Below, piece after piece: positions 48,539 through 60,960 of a DNA stretch of 64,000 nucleotides. The stretch comes from Lepturacanthus savala (Eukaryota > Chordata > Actinopteri > Scombriformes > Trichiuridae). Made by a program: the position numbers and the translations under genes. The notes below the pieces were generated by a model. The model ran no database searches. It worked only from the letters and a program-made list of their open reading frames with translations, and was not told where the DNA came from. The DNA lies in NCBI GenBank assembly GCA_030544235.1, contig CM060463.1, forward strand, positions 1,258,925 to 1,322,924, written 5' to 3'. Every line of letters starts with the position of its first letter. Positions within the stretch are counted from its first letter, which is position 1.

Positions 48539-49168
48539 TCTACTGTACTGATGTACTGATATACTGTAGTAATATACTGATATACTGTAGTAATATACTG
48601 ATATACTGTAGTAATATACTGATATACTGTAGTAATATACTGTACTGATATACTGTAGTAATATACTGATATACTGTAGTAATATACTGTACTGATATAC
48701 TGTAGTAATGTACTGTACTGATATACTGATATACTGTAGTAATATACTGTACTGATGTATTGATATACTGTAGTAATATACTGTACTGATGTATTGATAT
48801 ACTGTAGTAATGTACTGTACTGATGTACTGATATACTGTAGTAATATACTGATATACTGTAGTATGTAGTAATATACTGATATACTGTAGTAATATACTG
48901 TACTGATATACTGTAGTAATATACTGATATACTGTAGTAATATACTGTACTGATATACTGTAGTAATGTACTGTACTGATATACTGATATACTGTAGTAA
49001 TATACTGTACTGATGTATTGATATACTGTAGTAATGTACTGTACTGATGTACTGATATACTGTAGTAATATACTGATATACTGTAGTAATATACTGTAGT
49101 AATATACTGATATACTGTAGTAATATACTGATATACTGTAGTAATATACTGTACTCATGTACTGTAGT
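48539..49168. repeat. ATATACTGTAGTAAT minisatellite
   Basis: Units of ATACTGTAGTAATATACTG with optional TACTGATG insertions; blocks of about 180 bp recur (48600s versus 48850s). The Tyr/Ser/Val-rich minus-strand frame of 220 codons is an artefact. Confidence 0.95.
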
Positions 49169-49840
49169 TTTACTTTTTTTCTTTTTATTTTAATTTTTTA
49201 TCAGTGGTTTTATTGTTTTTATTTTAATTTTTTATCAGTGGTTTTATTGTTTTTATTTTAATTTTTAATCAGTGGTTTTATTGTTTTTATTTTAATTTTT
49301 AATCAGTGGTTTTATTTTTTTTTATTTTAATTTATAATCAGTGGTTTTATTGTTTTTATTTTAATTTTTAATCAGTGGTTTTATTGTTTTTATTTTAATT
49401 TTTAATCAGTGGTTTTATTTTTTTTATTTTAATTTTTAATCAGTGGTTTTATTTTTTTTATTTTAATTTTTAATCAGTGGTTTTATTTTTTTATTTTAAT
49501 TTTTAATCAGTGGTTTTATTGTTTTTATTTAAATTTTTAATCAGTGGTTTTATTTTTTTTATTTTAATTTTTAATCAGTGGTTTTATTTTTTTTATTTTA
49601 ATTTTTAATCAGTGGTTTTATTGTTTTTATTTTAATTTTTAATCAGTGGTTTTATTGTTTTTATTTTAATTTTTAATCAGTGGTTTTATTGTTTTTATTT
49701 TTATTTTTAATCAGTGGTTTTATTGTTTTTATTTTTATTTAATTTATAATCAGTGGTTTTATTGTTTTTATTTTTATTTTAATTTATAATCAGTGATTTT
49801 ATTGTTTTTATTTTAATTTATAATCAGTGGTTTTACTGTT
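49169..49840. repeat. 33-34 bp AATCAGTGGTTTTATTG array
   Basis: About 20 units of ATCAGTGGTTTTATTGTTTT followed by TATTTTAATTTTTA, with T-run variation. Confidence 0.95.
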
Positions 49841-50181
49841 TTAATTTTAAATCATTAATTTGTATTAATTTTTTTTTAATTTTGATTTAGTGTTTTAATA
49901 TAAATCAAGTCATAACGGCACTAAATAAAATAAAAATAATATTAAAATAAAATAAAATGATCTCTTTAAATTGGCATTTTTTTAGGGTCAACTGGTCTCA
50001 GTCTGGACGTGGTCTGTCTTGACCTTTGACCCTAAATCTGACCCTAAATAAGTGTGAGTTCCTACGAAATCCTCAGAACTTTAAAACAAGAGAATAAATG
50101 ATAAATAATTGTGTTTAAAATAAACTATGACTTTACTCCTTCTCCTTGACTGGTCTCAGTCTTGGTGTCTACTGGTCTTAG
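49841..50181. other. AT-rich spacer with DR1 motif
   Basis: TGACCTTTGACCC at 50020-50032 is a DR1 on the minus strand. Nothing else recognised. Confidence 0.45.
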
Positions 50182-50278
50182 CCTGGACCTGGTCCTGGTC
50201 CTGGTCCTGGTCCTGGACCTGGTCCTGGACCTGGTCCTGGTCCTGGACCTGGTCCTGGACCTGGACCTGGTCCTGGTC
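50182..50278. repeat. (CCTGGT/CCTGGA)n hexanucleotide repeat
   Basis: About 16 units of CCTGGW. The Trp/Ser/Thr plus-strand frame is read-through. Confidence 0.95.
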
Positions 50279-50990
50279 TAGAACTCCACGTGTGTCGTGC
50301 TCCACGTGTCGCAGACGTCTACATTCATAAATATTAAAAACTCAGAGAAACGAGTTTTAAAACCAACAGAAAGTGTCAGGAACAGGAAAACGTGTGTTTG
50401 ATGCAATAAAATGATAATCGTAAAGAATAAAAACAGCTTTTATTCGTGTCCAAACCGGTTTTATCTGTCGTTTACAGCAAAATAAAGTTTTATCTGTTTC
50501 AACGTCTTCGATTGTACAAAAACAGGAAACGTCACTGATGCAGAGAAATGAATAAAAACCTGTCGAATCCAAACTAAACCAAGAGTTTGATGCTTTAAAA
50601 TAATAATATATTGATTAAAGATGAAGTTTTCAGCTTCAAAATGAGTCACGGGACATTTTAACTGTTAATAAAGACGAGGAAAATAAATGTAAATGATATA
50701 AAACTCATTTATTTAATGATTAATTTAAATGGATTTAACATGAAAACAGATCATTAATAAAACAGGAAGTCACATTAAAGCTGTGTCACTTATTTCCTGA
50801 ACGTTAATGAATGTTGGAGGAAGATAAACAGAATCTACAGGTTATTTTATATTGATGATTCATTAATTATTGATTTATTATCGGTTGATTTTATCTATTA
50901 ATAAAATCATTAGTTAGAACTAGAAAAAGATAATGAAACATCTTCAACTGTTTATGAACTTTTGTTCATAACTTTCTCTTTTATCATAAA
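50279..50990. other. Single-copy spacer
   Basis: AT-rich; the short minus-strand frames at 50357-50649 show no domain. Nothing recognised. Confidence 0.45.
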
Positions 50991-51015
50991 ACACACACAC
51001 ACACACACACACGCA

Positions 51016-51051
<36 letters not shown>

Positions 51052-51078
51052 CACACACACACACACACACACACACAG

Positions 51079-51120
<42 letters not shown>
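50991..51120. repeat. (CA)n microsatellite, interrupted
   Basis: CA runs separated by GCAG or GGCA interruptions. Confidence 0.96.
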
Positions 51121-51123
<3 letters not shown>

Positions 51124-51203
51124 CACACGCCCTAACCACAACACACACACGAAAGAATCCCATGAGAATTGGTGTGTGGGTGTGTTTGTTTTGGCATATT
51201 TTC

Positions 51204-51204
<1 letters not shown>

Positions 51205-51276
<72 letters not shown>
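51205..51276. repeat. (CA)n then (TA)n compound microsatellite
   Basis: CA from 51205 to 51260, then TA to 51276. Confidence 0.96.
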
Positions 51277-51388
51277 CCCAGAATCCTCAGCTTTAATCAA
51301 TAATTAAATAAATTATATATAAATAAATAAAATAAACAGACTCATCTCTTAATGTTCTCTCTCTAAACCAACTGTTGCAACAGCGTCT

Positions 51389-51390
<2 letters not shown>

Positions 51391-51445
<55 letters not shown>
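51391..51445. repeat. (CA)n microsatellite
   Basis: About 27 dinucleotides. Confidence 0.97.
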
Positions 51446-51447
<2 letters not shown>

Positions 51448-51532
51448 CAATTTGGCGGATTTCATTTGGTGAAATGAGCAATAAAAAGGAGGAGGAAACT
51501 GATTCTTAGTTCATCATTAATTGTGATTGTAA

Positions 51533-51534
<2 letters not shown>

Positions 51535-51581
<47 letters not shown>
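51535..51581. repeat. (GT)n microsatellite
   Basis: About 23 dinucleotides. Confidence 0.97.
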
Positions 51582-51583
<2 letters not shown>

Positions 51584-51684
51584 CCAGCTCTGTAAACACT
51601 GTCCTGCCCTCTCTCATTGTTCAGCATGGGAAAGTTTTCCAGCAGAGGAGTGAATCACGCTGTCAGATCCTCTGGTATTCAAAG

Positions 51685-51706
51685 AGTGTGTGTGGGTGTG
51701 TGAGAG

Positions 51707-51767
<61 letters not shown>
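51685..51767. repeat. (GT)n microsatellite
   Basis: GT run with a GAGAGAGA interruption near 51702, followed by GAGAGAGGGGGG. Confidence 0.96.
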
Positions 51768-51769
<2 letters not shown>

Positions 51770-52264
51770 GAGAGAGGGGGGGGCGGTAGGTTTCCATTCA
51801 AACTTCATGCAAATTTTAACCAAATATCAATAATTTTCCCATTTAAATGTCTCGATTACAGCAAACAAACTGATGATGGAATAAAACCATCGATATATTA
51901 TGGATGAAAATGTAGAATTTTATATAAATTTATATCAAATCTATATAATTAACATGTATATGAGAAGAAAACTACAACCACATTTAGTCAAACAACCACC
52001 AAACAAGTCAAAACTGCTGGAAAACACAAGGAATTAAATGAAATTCCAATGGTTAATAGTTGCTGATTAATTCAACCAATCATTACAGGTGATTATTGGT
52101 GATAATTAGATCAATAGCAACAAGATAAAACACTTTATTTAGTGTTGGAGGTTTTTACTGGGATTCATGAAGAAAACTCAATAATTAACTTGGAGCAGGA
52201 GGATTTTAACGTTTAAACAGGTTTTAACATTTTACTGAAGATTTTACTTCTTATTGAGGATTTC
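51768..52264. other. AT-rich spacer, left flank of T/G array
   Basis: The segment 52120-52190 (AGATAAAACACTTTATTTAG and following) is closely similar to 53203-53280 on the far side of the T/G array. Confidence 0.6.
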
Positions 52265-53156
52265 TGAGGTATTTATGGTGTATTTTGTGTGTATTTCTGG
52301 GGTATTTTGGTTTATTTTGTGTATTTTTGGTGTAGTTTGGGGTATTTATGGTGTATTTGGTGTATTTTCTGTGTATTTTGTTGTATTTTTGTTGAATTTT
52401 GGTGTATTTATGGTGTATTTTTGGTGTATTTTGGTGTATTTTCTGTGTATTTTGGTGTATTTATAGTGTATTTTGGTGTATTTTCTGTGTATTTTGATGT
52501 ATTTATAGTGTATTTTGGTGTATTTTGGGTATTTCTGGTGTATTTTGGGTATTTCTGGTGTATTTTGGGGGTATTTCTGGTGTATTTGGTGTATTTTCTG
52601 TGTATTTTGTTGTATTTTTGTTGAATTTTGGTGTATTTATGGTGTATTTTGGTGTATTTTCTCTGTATTTTGGTGTATTTAGGTGTATTTTCTGTGTATT
52701 TTGGTGTATTTATAGTGTATTTTGGTGTATTTTCTGTGTATTTTGGTGTATTTATAGTGTATTTTGGTGTATTTTCTGTGTATTTTGGGTATTTCTGGTG
52801 TATTTTGGGTATTTCTGGTGTATTTTGTTGTATTTTCTGTGTATTTTGTTGTATTTTTGTTGTATTTTGGTGTATTTTCTGTGTATTTTGTTGTATTTTT
52901 GTTGAATTTTGGTGTATTTATGGTGTATTTTCTGTGTATTTTGGTGTATTTGGGGTATTTTTGGTGTATTTTCTGTGTATTCTGGTGTATTTATGGTGTA
53001 TTTTGGTGTATTTTCTGTGTATTTTTGGAATTTTCTGTGTATTTTGTTGTATTTTTGGTGTAGTTTGGTGTATTTATGGTGTATTTGGGGGTATTTTTGG
53101 TATTTTTGCTGTATTTTGTGGTATTTTTGGTATTTTCTGTGTATTTTGGTGTATAT
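52265..53156. repeat. T/G-only GGTGTATTTTCTGTGTATTT array
   Basis: Plus strand is mostly T and G, built from TGTATTT blocks (TTTTGGTGTATTTATGGTG, TTTTCTGTGTATTTTG). C occurs almost only in TTTCTG. Overlapping Tyr/Phe/Gly/Val frames up to 188 codons are artefacts. Confidence 0.95.
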
Positions 53157-53338
53157 TTGATGGTCTTCATGGATCTGATCTCCACCTCAGCTGAATTTCA
53201 ACAAGATAAAAGATAAAACACTTTATTTATTGTTGGAGCTGATGTTTAATACTGAGATTTATGAATAAAACTCAATGATGAAGGTTTTTTGGGGTTTTAA
53301 CAGGTTAAAGATAAATCAGGGATGATGCATACTGTAGA

Positions 53339-53340
<2 letters not shown>
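53157..53340. other. Right flank of T/G array
   Basis: 53203-53280 is a diverged direct repeat of 52120-52190. Confidence 0.6.

Positions 53341-53396
<56 letters not shown>
53341..53396. repeat. (GT)n microsatellite
   Basis: 28 uninterrupted dinucleotides. Confidence 0.97.
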
Positions 53397-53398
<2 letters not shown>

Positions 53399-53498
53399 CT
53401 CGGGGCATCATATCAGTTTCAAAGGTGCCACTCAGGAATGGAGTCCAGGGGTGTGAATAGATCCTGAGGATCCTCAATTTCACAACCGAAATTATCAC

Positions 53499-53501
<3 letters not shown>

Positions 53502-53554
<53 letters not shown>
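53502..53554. repeat. (CA)n microsatellite
   Basis: About 26 dinucleotides, lying opposite in sense to the GT run 105 bp to its left. Confidence 0.97.
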
Positions 53555-53557
<3 letters not shown>

Positions 53558-54354
53558 GATTACTCCTGCATCATGACCTTTCTGCTGCCTCCTCACACAC
53601 CAACTGTACATTAGTCCATAAAGTGTGTGTGATATGAGGAACAGGCAGGAACCTGCATCAAATCTCTGTGTTAATCTCCTCAGGCTTCAAACTACAACTT
53701 TATTGCTGCTTTCATGTCAGGAATGTGTTTGATTCATCCACCGACACGTTGCACAACTCCTCGTCCTGCAGAGCAGCTTCACCTGCAGCCTGCAGCACAC
53801 ACACTTAACCATAATCAATCTATCAATCAATCTATCAATAGGGCTTTTAAAGTCTTTAAAACTGCTCTAACACTGTGTCTCAGCGGCTTCCAGAGATAGT
53901 TGTGATGTCACTAATCACACTCGTATATTATTATATTTTATTTTCATTTTATTCCATTTTATTCTCACTGCAAGTTGCACATTCTGGACTTTTAGGGGTT
54001 TTTTTTTGTAATTTGTAATTATTGATATATTTAATCGTTGTAATGTGGTAAAATTTATCTAATTTTTAAATATTTTTTATTTTATTTAATTAAAAAAAAG
54101 TGGTAATAGAATTTACAGAAAGTGACAAATAAATTAATTTAAAATCAATTTAATTAAATTTATTTTGCTGCAGCAAGTCCCTCTATAGACTCATTAAAAA
54201 TATATATATATATATTAAAAAAATAATTGCAATAATAATTAATATATATATAATTAATAATTGCATAGGGAAATTAATTACATATATATGAATTAATAAA
54301 TAATACTAAATATATAGGTGTAAAAAAATTAATGGTCTATATAAATTATATTTA
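53555..54354. other. Spacer ending in AT-rich interspersed repeat
   Basis: No gene recognised. A short (AATCTATC)n run lies near 53813-53840. 54043-54172 matches 36423-36576. 54200-54350 is AT-rich. Confidence 0.5.
54043..54172. repeat. AT-rich interspersed repeat, copy B
   Basis: Matches 36423-36576, best over the last 40 bp, which end in ATTTATTTTGCTGCA. Confidence 0.6.

Positions 54355-54446
<92 letters not shown>
54355..54446. repeat. (CA)-(TA)n microsatellite
   Basis: Short ACACAC then about 40 AT dinucleotides. Confidence 0.97.
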
Positions 54447-54449
<3 letters not shown>

Positions 54450-54509
54450 GCTTCTGTAAATAAAGTTACAGCAGCTTATTATCTGGACAAAATGCTGTAT
54501 CTGTGTCTG

Positions 54510-54511
<2 letters not shown>

Positions 54512-54548
<37 letters not shown>

Positions 54549-54567
54549 CACACACACACACACACAG

Positions 54568-54604
<37 letters not shown>
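54512..54604. repeat. (CA)n microsatellite
   Basis: CA run with two CAGTCA interruptions. Confidence 0.96.
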
Positions 54605-54607
<3 letters not shown>

Positions 54608-54707
54608 CGGATGCCCGGTCTCCTTGCTGCCTTATATGGTGTTTCCTGTGACTGCACTGATACACGTGAGGGTTTAAAAAACCGTTTCTCCCGGCAACGG
54701 GATCATG

Positions 54708-54710
<3 letters not shown>

Positions 54711-54767
<57 letters not shown>
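54711..54767. repeat. (CA)n microsatellite
   Basis: About 28 dinucleotides. Confidence 0.97.
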
Positions 54768-54769
<2 letters not shown>

Positions 54770-54858
54770 ACAGGTGGAGGCGTGCATACAACAGCTGCTA
54801 CAGGCCAAGTCACTTCTCTGGAAAAGAGCTCGGGGCGGAAAAAAAGAAAAGAGGAACA

Positions 54859-54980
54859 GAAGAAGAAGAAGAAGAAGAAGAAGAAGAAGAAGAAGAAGAA
54901 GAAGAAGAAAGCAGCGGGAAAGAAAAGGGAGGACAGGGATAGAAGAGAAGAAGAAGAAGAAGAAGAAGAAGAAGAAGAAG
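54859..54980. repeat. (GAA)n repeats in a purine-rich tract
   Basis: Two GAA runs (54859-54910 and 54943-54980) separated by AAAGCAGCGGGAAAGAAAAG and similar purine-rich sequence. Long GAA runs are known to form triplexes. Confidence 0.95.
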
Positions 54981-55084
54981 AGATGGAAGACGAGAAGGAA
55001 GAGACAGTGTTAAAGCTGCTGCAGGTCAAAGGTTAAAGGCTGCAGACGGCTGCACTGACAGGTTTACAGGAGCAGGAAGTCATC

Positions 55085-55374
<290 letters not shown>

Positions 55375-57655
55375 CTTTTACATTTCTAGACATTCATAAA
55401 TGCACTTAGTGCATGTTTAAAGTGCAATAAAGTGCCCAATTAATCATCTAAACCTGCGATAAAGTGCCCTTTTGAATTTTAATTTGCATTAATCTGCTTT
55501 TTAAATGTCTAAATGTGAACTAAAGTGCCTTTTTGGATATCTGAACATACACTAAAGTGCCCCTTTTAGTGTCTAAAAGTGCACTCACTAAAGGGCCTTT
55601 TTATACACACCATTTTGAATGTCTAGACATGCACTAAAGTGCCCTTTTAAACATACAATAAAGTGACATTTTAAATGTCTTAAAGTGTTTAAACGTTGCA
55701 CTAAAGTGCCCTTTTTAATGTCTAGACATGCACTAAAGTGCCCTTTTAACCATCTTAACAGGGACTGAAGTCCCATTTTAAATTAAATGTGCAATAAATT
55801 GCCCATTTAAACATCTAAACTTGCACTAATGTGCCCTTTTGAACATCTAAACGTGCATTAACTTCCTTTTTTAAATGTTTAAACATGCACTAAAGTGCCC
55901 TTTTGAATGTCTAAAAGTGCACTCACTAAAGTTCCCTTTTATACACACCCTAAAGTCCACTTTTGAATGTCTAGACATGCACTAAAGTGCCCATTTAACC
56001 ATCTAAACCTGCACTAAAGTGCCCTTTTACCTCATTTTTACATGCCTCATGCATGTAAAAGCATCATACATTGCATCTAAACATGCAATAAAGTTCCATT
56101 TATAATGTGGACTCACTGAAGTGCTCGTTTAAATGTCTAAATGTGCATTAAAGTGCATTTTTGAACATCTAAACATGCACTAATTTTCTCTTTTAAATAT
56201 GTCCTAAAGTGCCCTTTTGAATGTTACATGTTACATGCTTTGATCTAAACATAAAAAAGTGTAATTTAAAAAGCCTAAACCTGCACTAATGTGCCCTTTT
56301 AAATCACACCCCTTCATGCCATCATTGTTAAAAAACACAACCAAAAGTGCCCTTTAAATTGTCTAATTGTGCACTAAAGCGCCCACTTGAATGCATAAAC
56401 CTGCATTAAAAGTGCCCTTTAAACGTCTGGACATTCAAAATTGCAGTTTAGTGCTAAAGTGCCCTTTTGAATGTGTAAAAGTTTTTTATACACACCCTAA
56501 AGTGCACTTTAGAATGTCTAGACATGCACTAAAGTGCCCATTTAAACATCTAAACCTGCACAAAAGTGCCCTTTTAAATATCTAAACATAATAAACATAC
56601 AATTTAAAATGTCTAAAGGTGAACTCACTGAAGTGCCCGTTAAAAACATCTAAATGTGCATTAAAGTGCATTTTTTGCTCTTTTAAATATGTCCTAAAGT
56701 GCCCTTTTTAAATATTTACACATGTAATAAAGTGCCCCTTTGAATGCCTAAATCTAAACATGTAATTTAAAAGCCTAAACCTGCACTAACCTTCCCTTTT
56801 AAATCACACCTCTTCATGACATCACTGTTAAAAAAAAACACACCCTAAAGTGCCCTTTAAAACATCTAAACATGCACTAAAGTGCCCTTTAAAATGCCTA
56901 AACATGCACTTAAGTGCCCTTTTCAAACGTCTAAACATGCACTAAAGTGCCCTTTAAAATGTCTAAACACGCACTAAAGTGCCCTTTAAAATGCCTAAAC
57001 ATGCACTAAAGTGCCCTTTAAAATGCCTAAACATGCACTTAAGTGCCCTTTAAAATGCCTAAACATGCACTTAAGTGCCCTTTTCAAACGTCTAAACATG
57101 CACTAAAGTGCCCTTTAAAATGTCTAAACACGCACTAAAGTGCCCTTTAAAATGTCTAAACACGCACTAAAGTGCCCTTTAAAATGTCTAAACACGCACT
57201 AAAGTGCCCTTTAAAATGTCTAAACATGCACTAAAGTACCCTTTAAAACGTCTAAACCTGCACTAACCTTCCCTTTTAAATCACACCTCTTCATGCCATC
57301 ACTGTTAAAAAACACACCCTAAAGTGCCCTTTAAAATGCCTAAACATGCACTAAAGTGCCCTTTAAAACGTCTAAACATGCACTAAAGTGCCCTTTTCAA
57401 ACGTCTAAACATGCACTAAAGTTCCCTTTTCAAACGTCTAAACATGCACTAAAGTGCCCTTTGAAACGTCTAAACATGCACTAAAGTGCCCTTTAAAACG
57501 TCTAAACATGCACTAAAGTGCCCTTTTCAAACATCTAAACATGCACTAAAGTGCCCTTTAAAACATCTAAACATGCACTAAAGTGCCCTTTTCAAACATC
57601 TAAACATGCACTAAAGTGCCCTTTAAAACGTCTAAACATGCACTAAAGTGCCCTC
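55375..57655. repeat. AAAGTGCCCTTT minisatellite family, array 4
   Basis: Units of 29-31 bp: CATGCACTAAAGTGCCCTTT followed by AAAACGTCTAAA. Diverged on the left, nearly perfect from about 56860. A block with CCTTCCCTTTTAAATCACAC and CTTCATGCCATCA recurs near 56285, 56790 and 57265, marking higher-order duplication. It shares the AAAGTGCCCT core with arrays 1-3 but has a different spacer. Confidence 0.95.
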
Positions 57656-58171
57656 TCGGCTCCACATCCTTCCACTGAGACCTATAAATGCTGTGAAACA
57701 TCACGACTGCAGTTCCTGTTATGATGCTAATTATTTATGTTTTATGAGCTAAACCAGGATCATCTGCTGCTTTAAATGAAACAGAAACACATTCAGTTTT
57801 AATATAATTCATATATAATACACAGTAAATACGCTCTATGTGGCTTCATCCCGCCCTTTGAATGGATCCATGCTGCTGGACTATTATGGCTCCATTATGG
57901 ACTAGTAGTATATTGTAATGGTTAAGTTGCCGCTGGGCTTAGCGTTACATTGATCTGCAGCGGTTTAATGGCTGGTTTCAGGCGCCACTAATCAATAGTT
58001 TTACATTAACAATGGATCAAATGGTTGTGAGATGTGAAGGTTTTACTGGTAGTGACGGAGAATCTGTCCAGCTCCACCCACACACACAACAAACTGGGTT
58101 AGATGTGAGTTTGTTGTTGGTTTTTTGCATATTTTGTTACGTTCAGACATTAAAATATGTGTTTCCACCAG
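57656..58171. other. High-complexity single-copy spacer (candidate conserved element)
   Basis: 57840-58010 is balanced in composition. It contains ATTATGGC at 57883-57890 (reverse complement of the GCCATAAT motif in 41571-41990) and ATTATGG again at 57894. The frame at 58012-58194 runs into the next repeat and is not supported. Confidence 0.35.
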
Positions 58172-59238
58172 AGCTGCAACGATTAGTTGATTAATCGATT
58201 ATTTGTCGACCATCATCTACTATTTTTGATAATTGATTAATCGATTTGAGTCATTTTTTAAGAAGAAAATGTCCAAATTCCTGTTTCTTTAGTCTTCTAT
58301 AACAGTAAATGGTAAAAAAAAAAGACATTTTACCATTTTATGAATCGATTAATACTTTAAATAATCAATAGATTCATTGAATATCAATATATTCAGTAAT
58401 TGCAGCCCTAAAACTAACATATCTTTATTTCCTGTATAGATTAAATAGGAAGGATTTTACCAAACTCCAACAATTAATCGATTAGTTGCCAACTATTACA
58501 TTAAATATGGTGATTAAATGGATAAATCAACTGTAGGCAGCATCCTAATGGGTTTGGACCTGTAACGATTAATCAATTAATCACCAACTGTTACATTTTA
58601 CACTATTTTGATAATCAATTAATCAATTTGAGTCATTTCTTTAGTTTTCTATAACAGTAAACTGATGATCTTTGGGTTGTGGACAAAATAAAAGACATTT
58701 TAGGTTGAATTTTAACAGTACACCATTTTATGAACCAAACAACTAATCGATTAATCGTATTGATAATCAATGGATTAATTGACCATCTAAACAGTCGTTA
58801 ATTGAAGCTCTAAAAACTATCAGTGCTATTAACTTCATGGTAAGTACTGTAGAGCTGCAGCAATTAGTTGATTAATCAATTATTGCATTAATTGGCAACT
58901 AACGACTTATTTTTTATGAGGTAAATGTCCAAATTCTCTGGTTCCACTTCCTTAAATCTGATTATTTCTGGTTTCTTGTTGACATAAAGATTATTATTTA
59001 ATATTAGATATTATTCATAATGGTTAGTTTGAAGCTGATTTTATGTGTAAACTGAAGCGTGTTTGAGGTGTTTTTACCTCAGACTGGTAAAAATTCATTT
59101 CTAGGTTAATTTTTTTTAATTAATAAGTCATTTTTAAGTAGAAAATGTCTAAATTCTCTGGTTCCAGCTTCTCTTCTCTGATTATTTCCTGGTTTCTTTA
59201 ATCTTCTATAATAATAAACTGATGACTGAAACTTCACA

Positions 59239-59285
59239 GGATCTAGAACGGAACCCTGAGGAACCCCACATTTGATTTGACATCC
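59239..59285 (-). mobile_element. Reverse-transcriptase fragment, copy 1
   Basis: The minus strand reads GCQIKCGVPQGSVLDP, the non-LTR reverse-transcriptase motif usually CGVPQGSVLGP, with Gly changed to Asp. No other domain is present. Confidence 0.75.
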
Positions 59286-59892
59286 AACTATTTTGATAAT
59301 CAATTTGAGTAATTTTTAAGTAGAAAATGTCTAAATTCTCTGGTTCCAGCTTCTCTTCTCTGATTATTTCCTGGTTTCTTTAATCTCTATAATAATAAAC
59401 TGATGATCTTTGGGTTGTGGACAAAATAAAAGACATTTTAGGTTGAATCCTTTCATTTTAGGCCCTTTTACACAATTTTTAATGAATTATGAACCAAACA
59501 ACTAATCGATTAATAGTTTCAGTAATCAATAGATTAATCGATTATCAGAATAGACGTTACTCTAGTTACACTATTCTCAAATAAATAAACATATGTTTAT
59601 GAATATTTTATTTTGTAACTACTGGTTTATTTATCTTGAGATTGTGTAATAGGCGTACAACAAATAGTAAAAATTTGCCCCAAAACTAAGAAAAAAAATT
59701 GGTGATTAGTCAATTTATCGATTGGTTTCCAACTATCACATTAATCGCCAACTATTTTGATTATCAATTAATGGATTTGAGTCATTTTAAAGTAGAAAAT
59801 GTCTAAATTCTCTGGTTCCAGCTTCTCTTCTCTGATTATTTCCTGGTTTCTTTAATCTTCTATAATAATAAACTGATGACTGAAACTTCACA

Positions 59893-59939
59893 GGATCTAG
59901 AACGGAACCCTGAGGAACCCCACATTTGATTTGACATCC
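59893..59939 (-). mobile_element. Reverse-transcriptase fragment, copy 2
   Basis: Identical motif to copy 1, including the Gly-to-Asp change. The whole block at about 59790-59940 repeats 59131-59286. Confidence 0.75.
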
Positions 59940-60285
59940 AACTGTTTCCTGTGGATCCAGTGGGAATCTGGTGCAAGATTTCTCTTTCTGTTCAACAATT
60001 TTTTTGTACTTTAGGACCACAATCCCAAAAGTTAATAAAAAGCTAAATTATTTTGGAACCAGGAGAAGAACTCCTAAAGAAAACAGGTTGGTCATTAGGG
60101 CCGTAAAGATTAATCATTTACTGTTATTCACCAACTTCTTTTTTAAATTTTGACAAGCAACTAAAAGATGAGAGTCATTTTTTAAGTAGAAAATGTCTAA
60201 ATTCTCTGGTTCCAGCTTCTCTTCTCTGATTATTTCCTGGTTTCTTTAGTCTCTATAATAATAAACTGATGACTGAAACTTCACA

Positions 60286-60332
60286 GGATCTAGAACGGAA
60301 CCCTGAGGAACCCCACATTTGATTTGACATCC
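60286..60332 (-). mobile_element. Reverse-transcriptase fragment, copy 3
   Basis: Same motif and same change again, inside the third repeat block (about 60180-60333). Confidence 0.75.
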
Positions 60333-60480
60333 AATATTTTGGTAATCGATTAATCGATTTGATTAATTTTTTAAGAAGAAAATGTGTAAATTCTCTGGTT
60401 CCAGCTTCTCTTCTCTGATTATTTCCTGGTTTCTTTAATCTTCTATAATAATAAACTGATGATCTTTGGTTCCTAAAAAT

Positions 60481-60960
60481 CTAAAACTAACAGTCGTTCA
60501 ACGTTAAAATATGTAAAATAGTTTAAATTTCCAGTCTGTAACTAAATTAACTACAACACCTATTGTTTCCATCTGCTTTCATGTGTTAACAAAGGTAAAT
60601 GACTGGTTTATGTGATGAGTCAGTGACTGAATGAAGCCGTTTACATTCCTCACATTCTGTTAACATGATGCTGCACTGATGGACAAAATAAACCTGTACA
60701 CACCTGAATAGGTGACAGGTGAGATGCAGGAAGATTCAGTGACGTCACCTCATTCTTCTCATTGTTTTCAGGCGGCCTCCAACACAGCTGTCACACATTC
60801 ACTCTGCAGATTATTGATTAACACCTGTTAAACTGGGGATAAAACCCTCTGGCATTCATTTCATGTCTGTAATAGTAGAGTATAATTATAGTATAGTATA
60901 ATTATAGTATAGTATAGTTATATTATAGTATAATTATAGTATATTTATAGTATAGTATAG
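60481..60960. other. Single-copy spacer ending in (TATAG)n
   Basis: No gene recognised. 60880-60961 is an irregular TATAGTATAATTATAG repeat. Confidence 0.55.

Larger units (their letters stand above)
58172..60480. repeat. Composite of 'GCTGCAACGATTAGTTGATT' interspersed repeats
   Basis: Several complete and partial copies of an element that starts GAGCTGCAACGATTAGTTGA, carries TTTTGATAATCAATTAATCG, then GAGTCATTTTTTAAG, and ends with the inverse of its start (AGTAATTGCAGCCC near 58397). Copies begin near 58172, 58460, 58556 and 58851. From 59100 on, partial copies are joined to a non-LTR reverse-transcriptase fragment, and the joint unit is present three times. Such ATTAATCGATT-rich elements are common in fish genomes; I do not assign a family name. 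Confidence 0.75.

Noticed and set aside
48496..49158. 220-codon Tyr/Ser/Val minus-strand frame
   Set aside because: Read-through of the TACTG minisatellite.
59106..60020. Intact reverse transcriptase
   Set aside because: Only one short motif block survives per copy; the rest of the frame is interspersed-repeat sequence.
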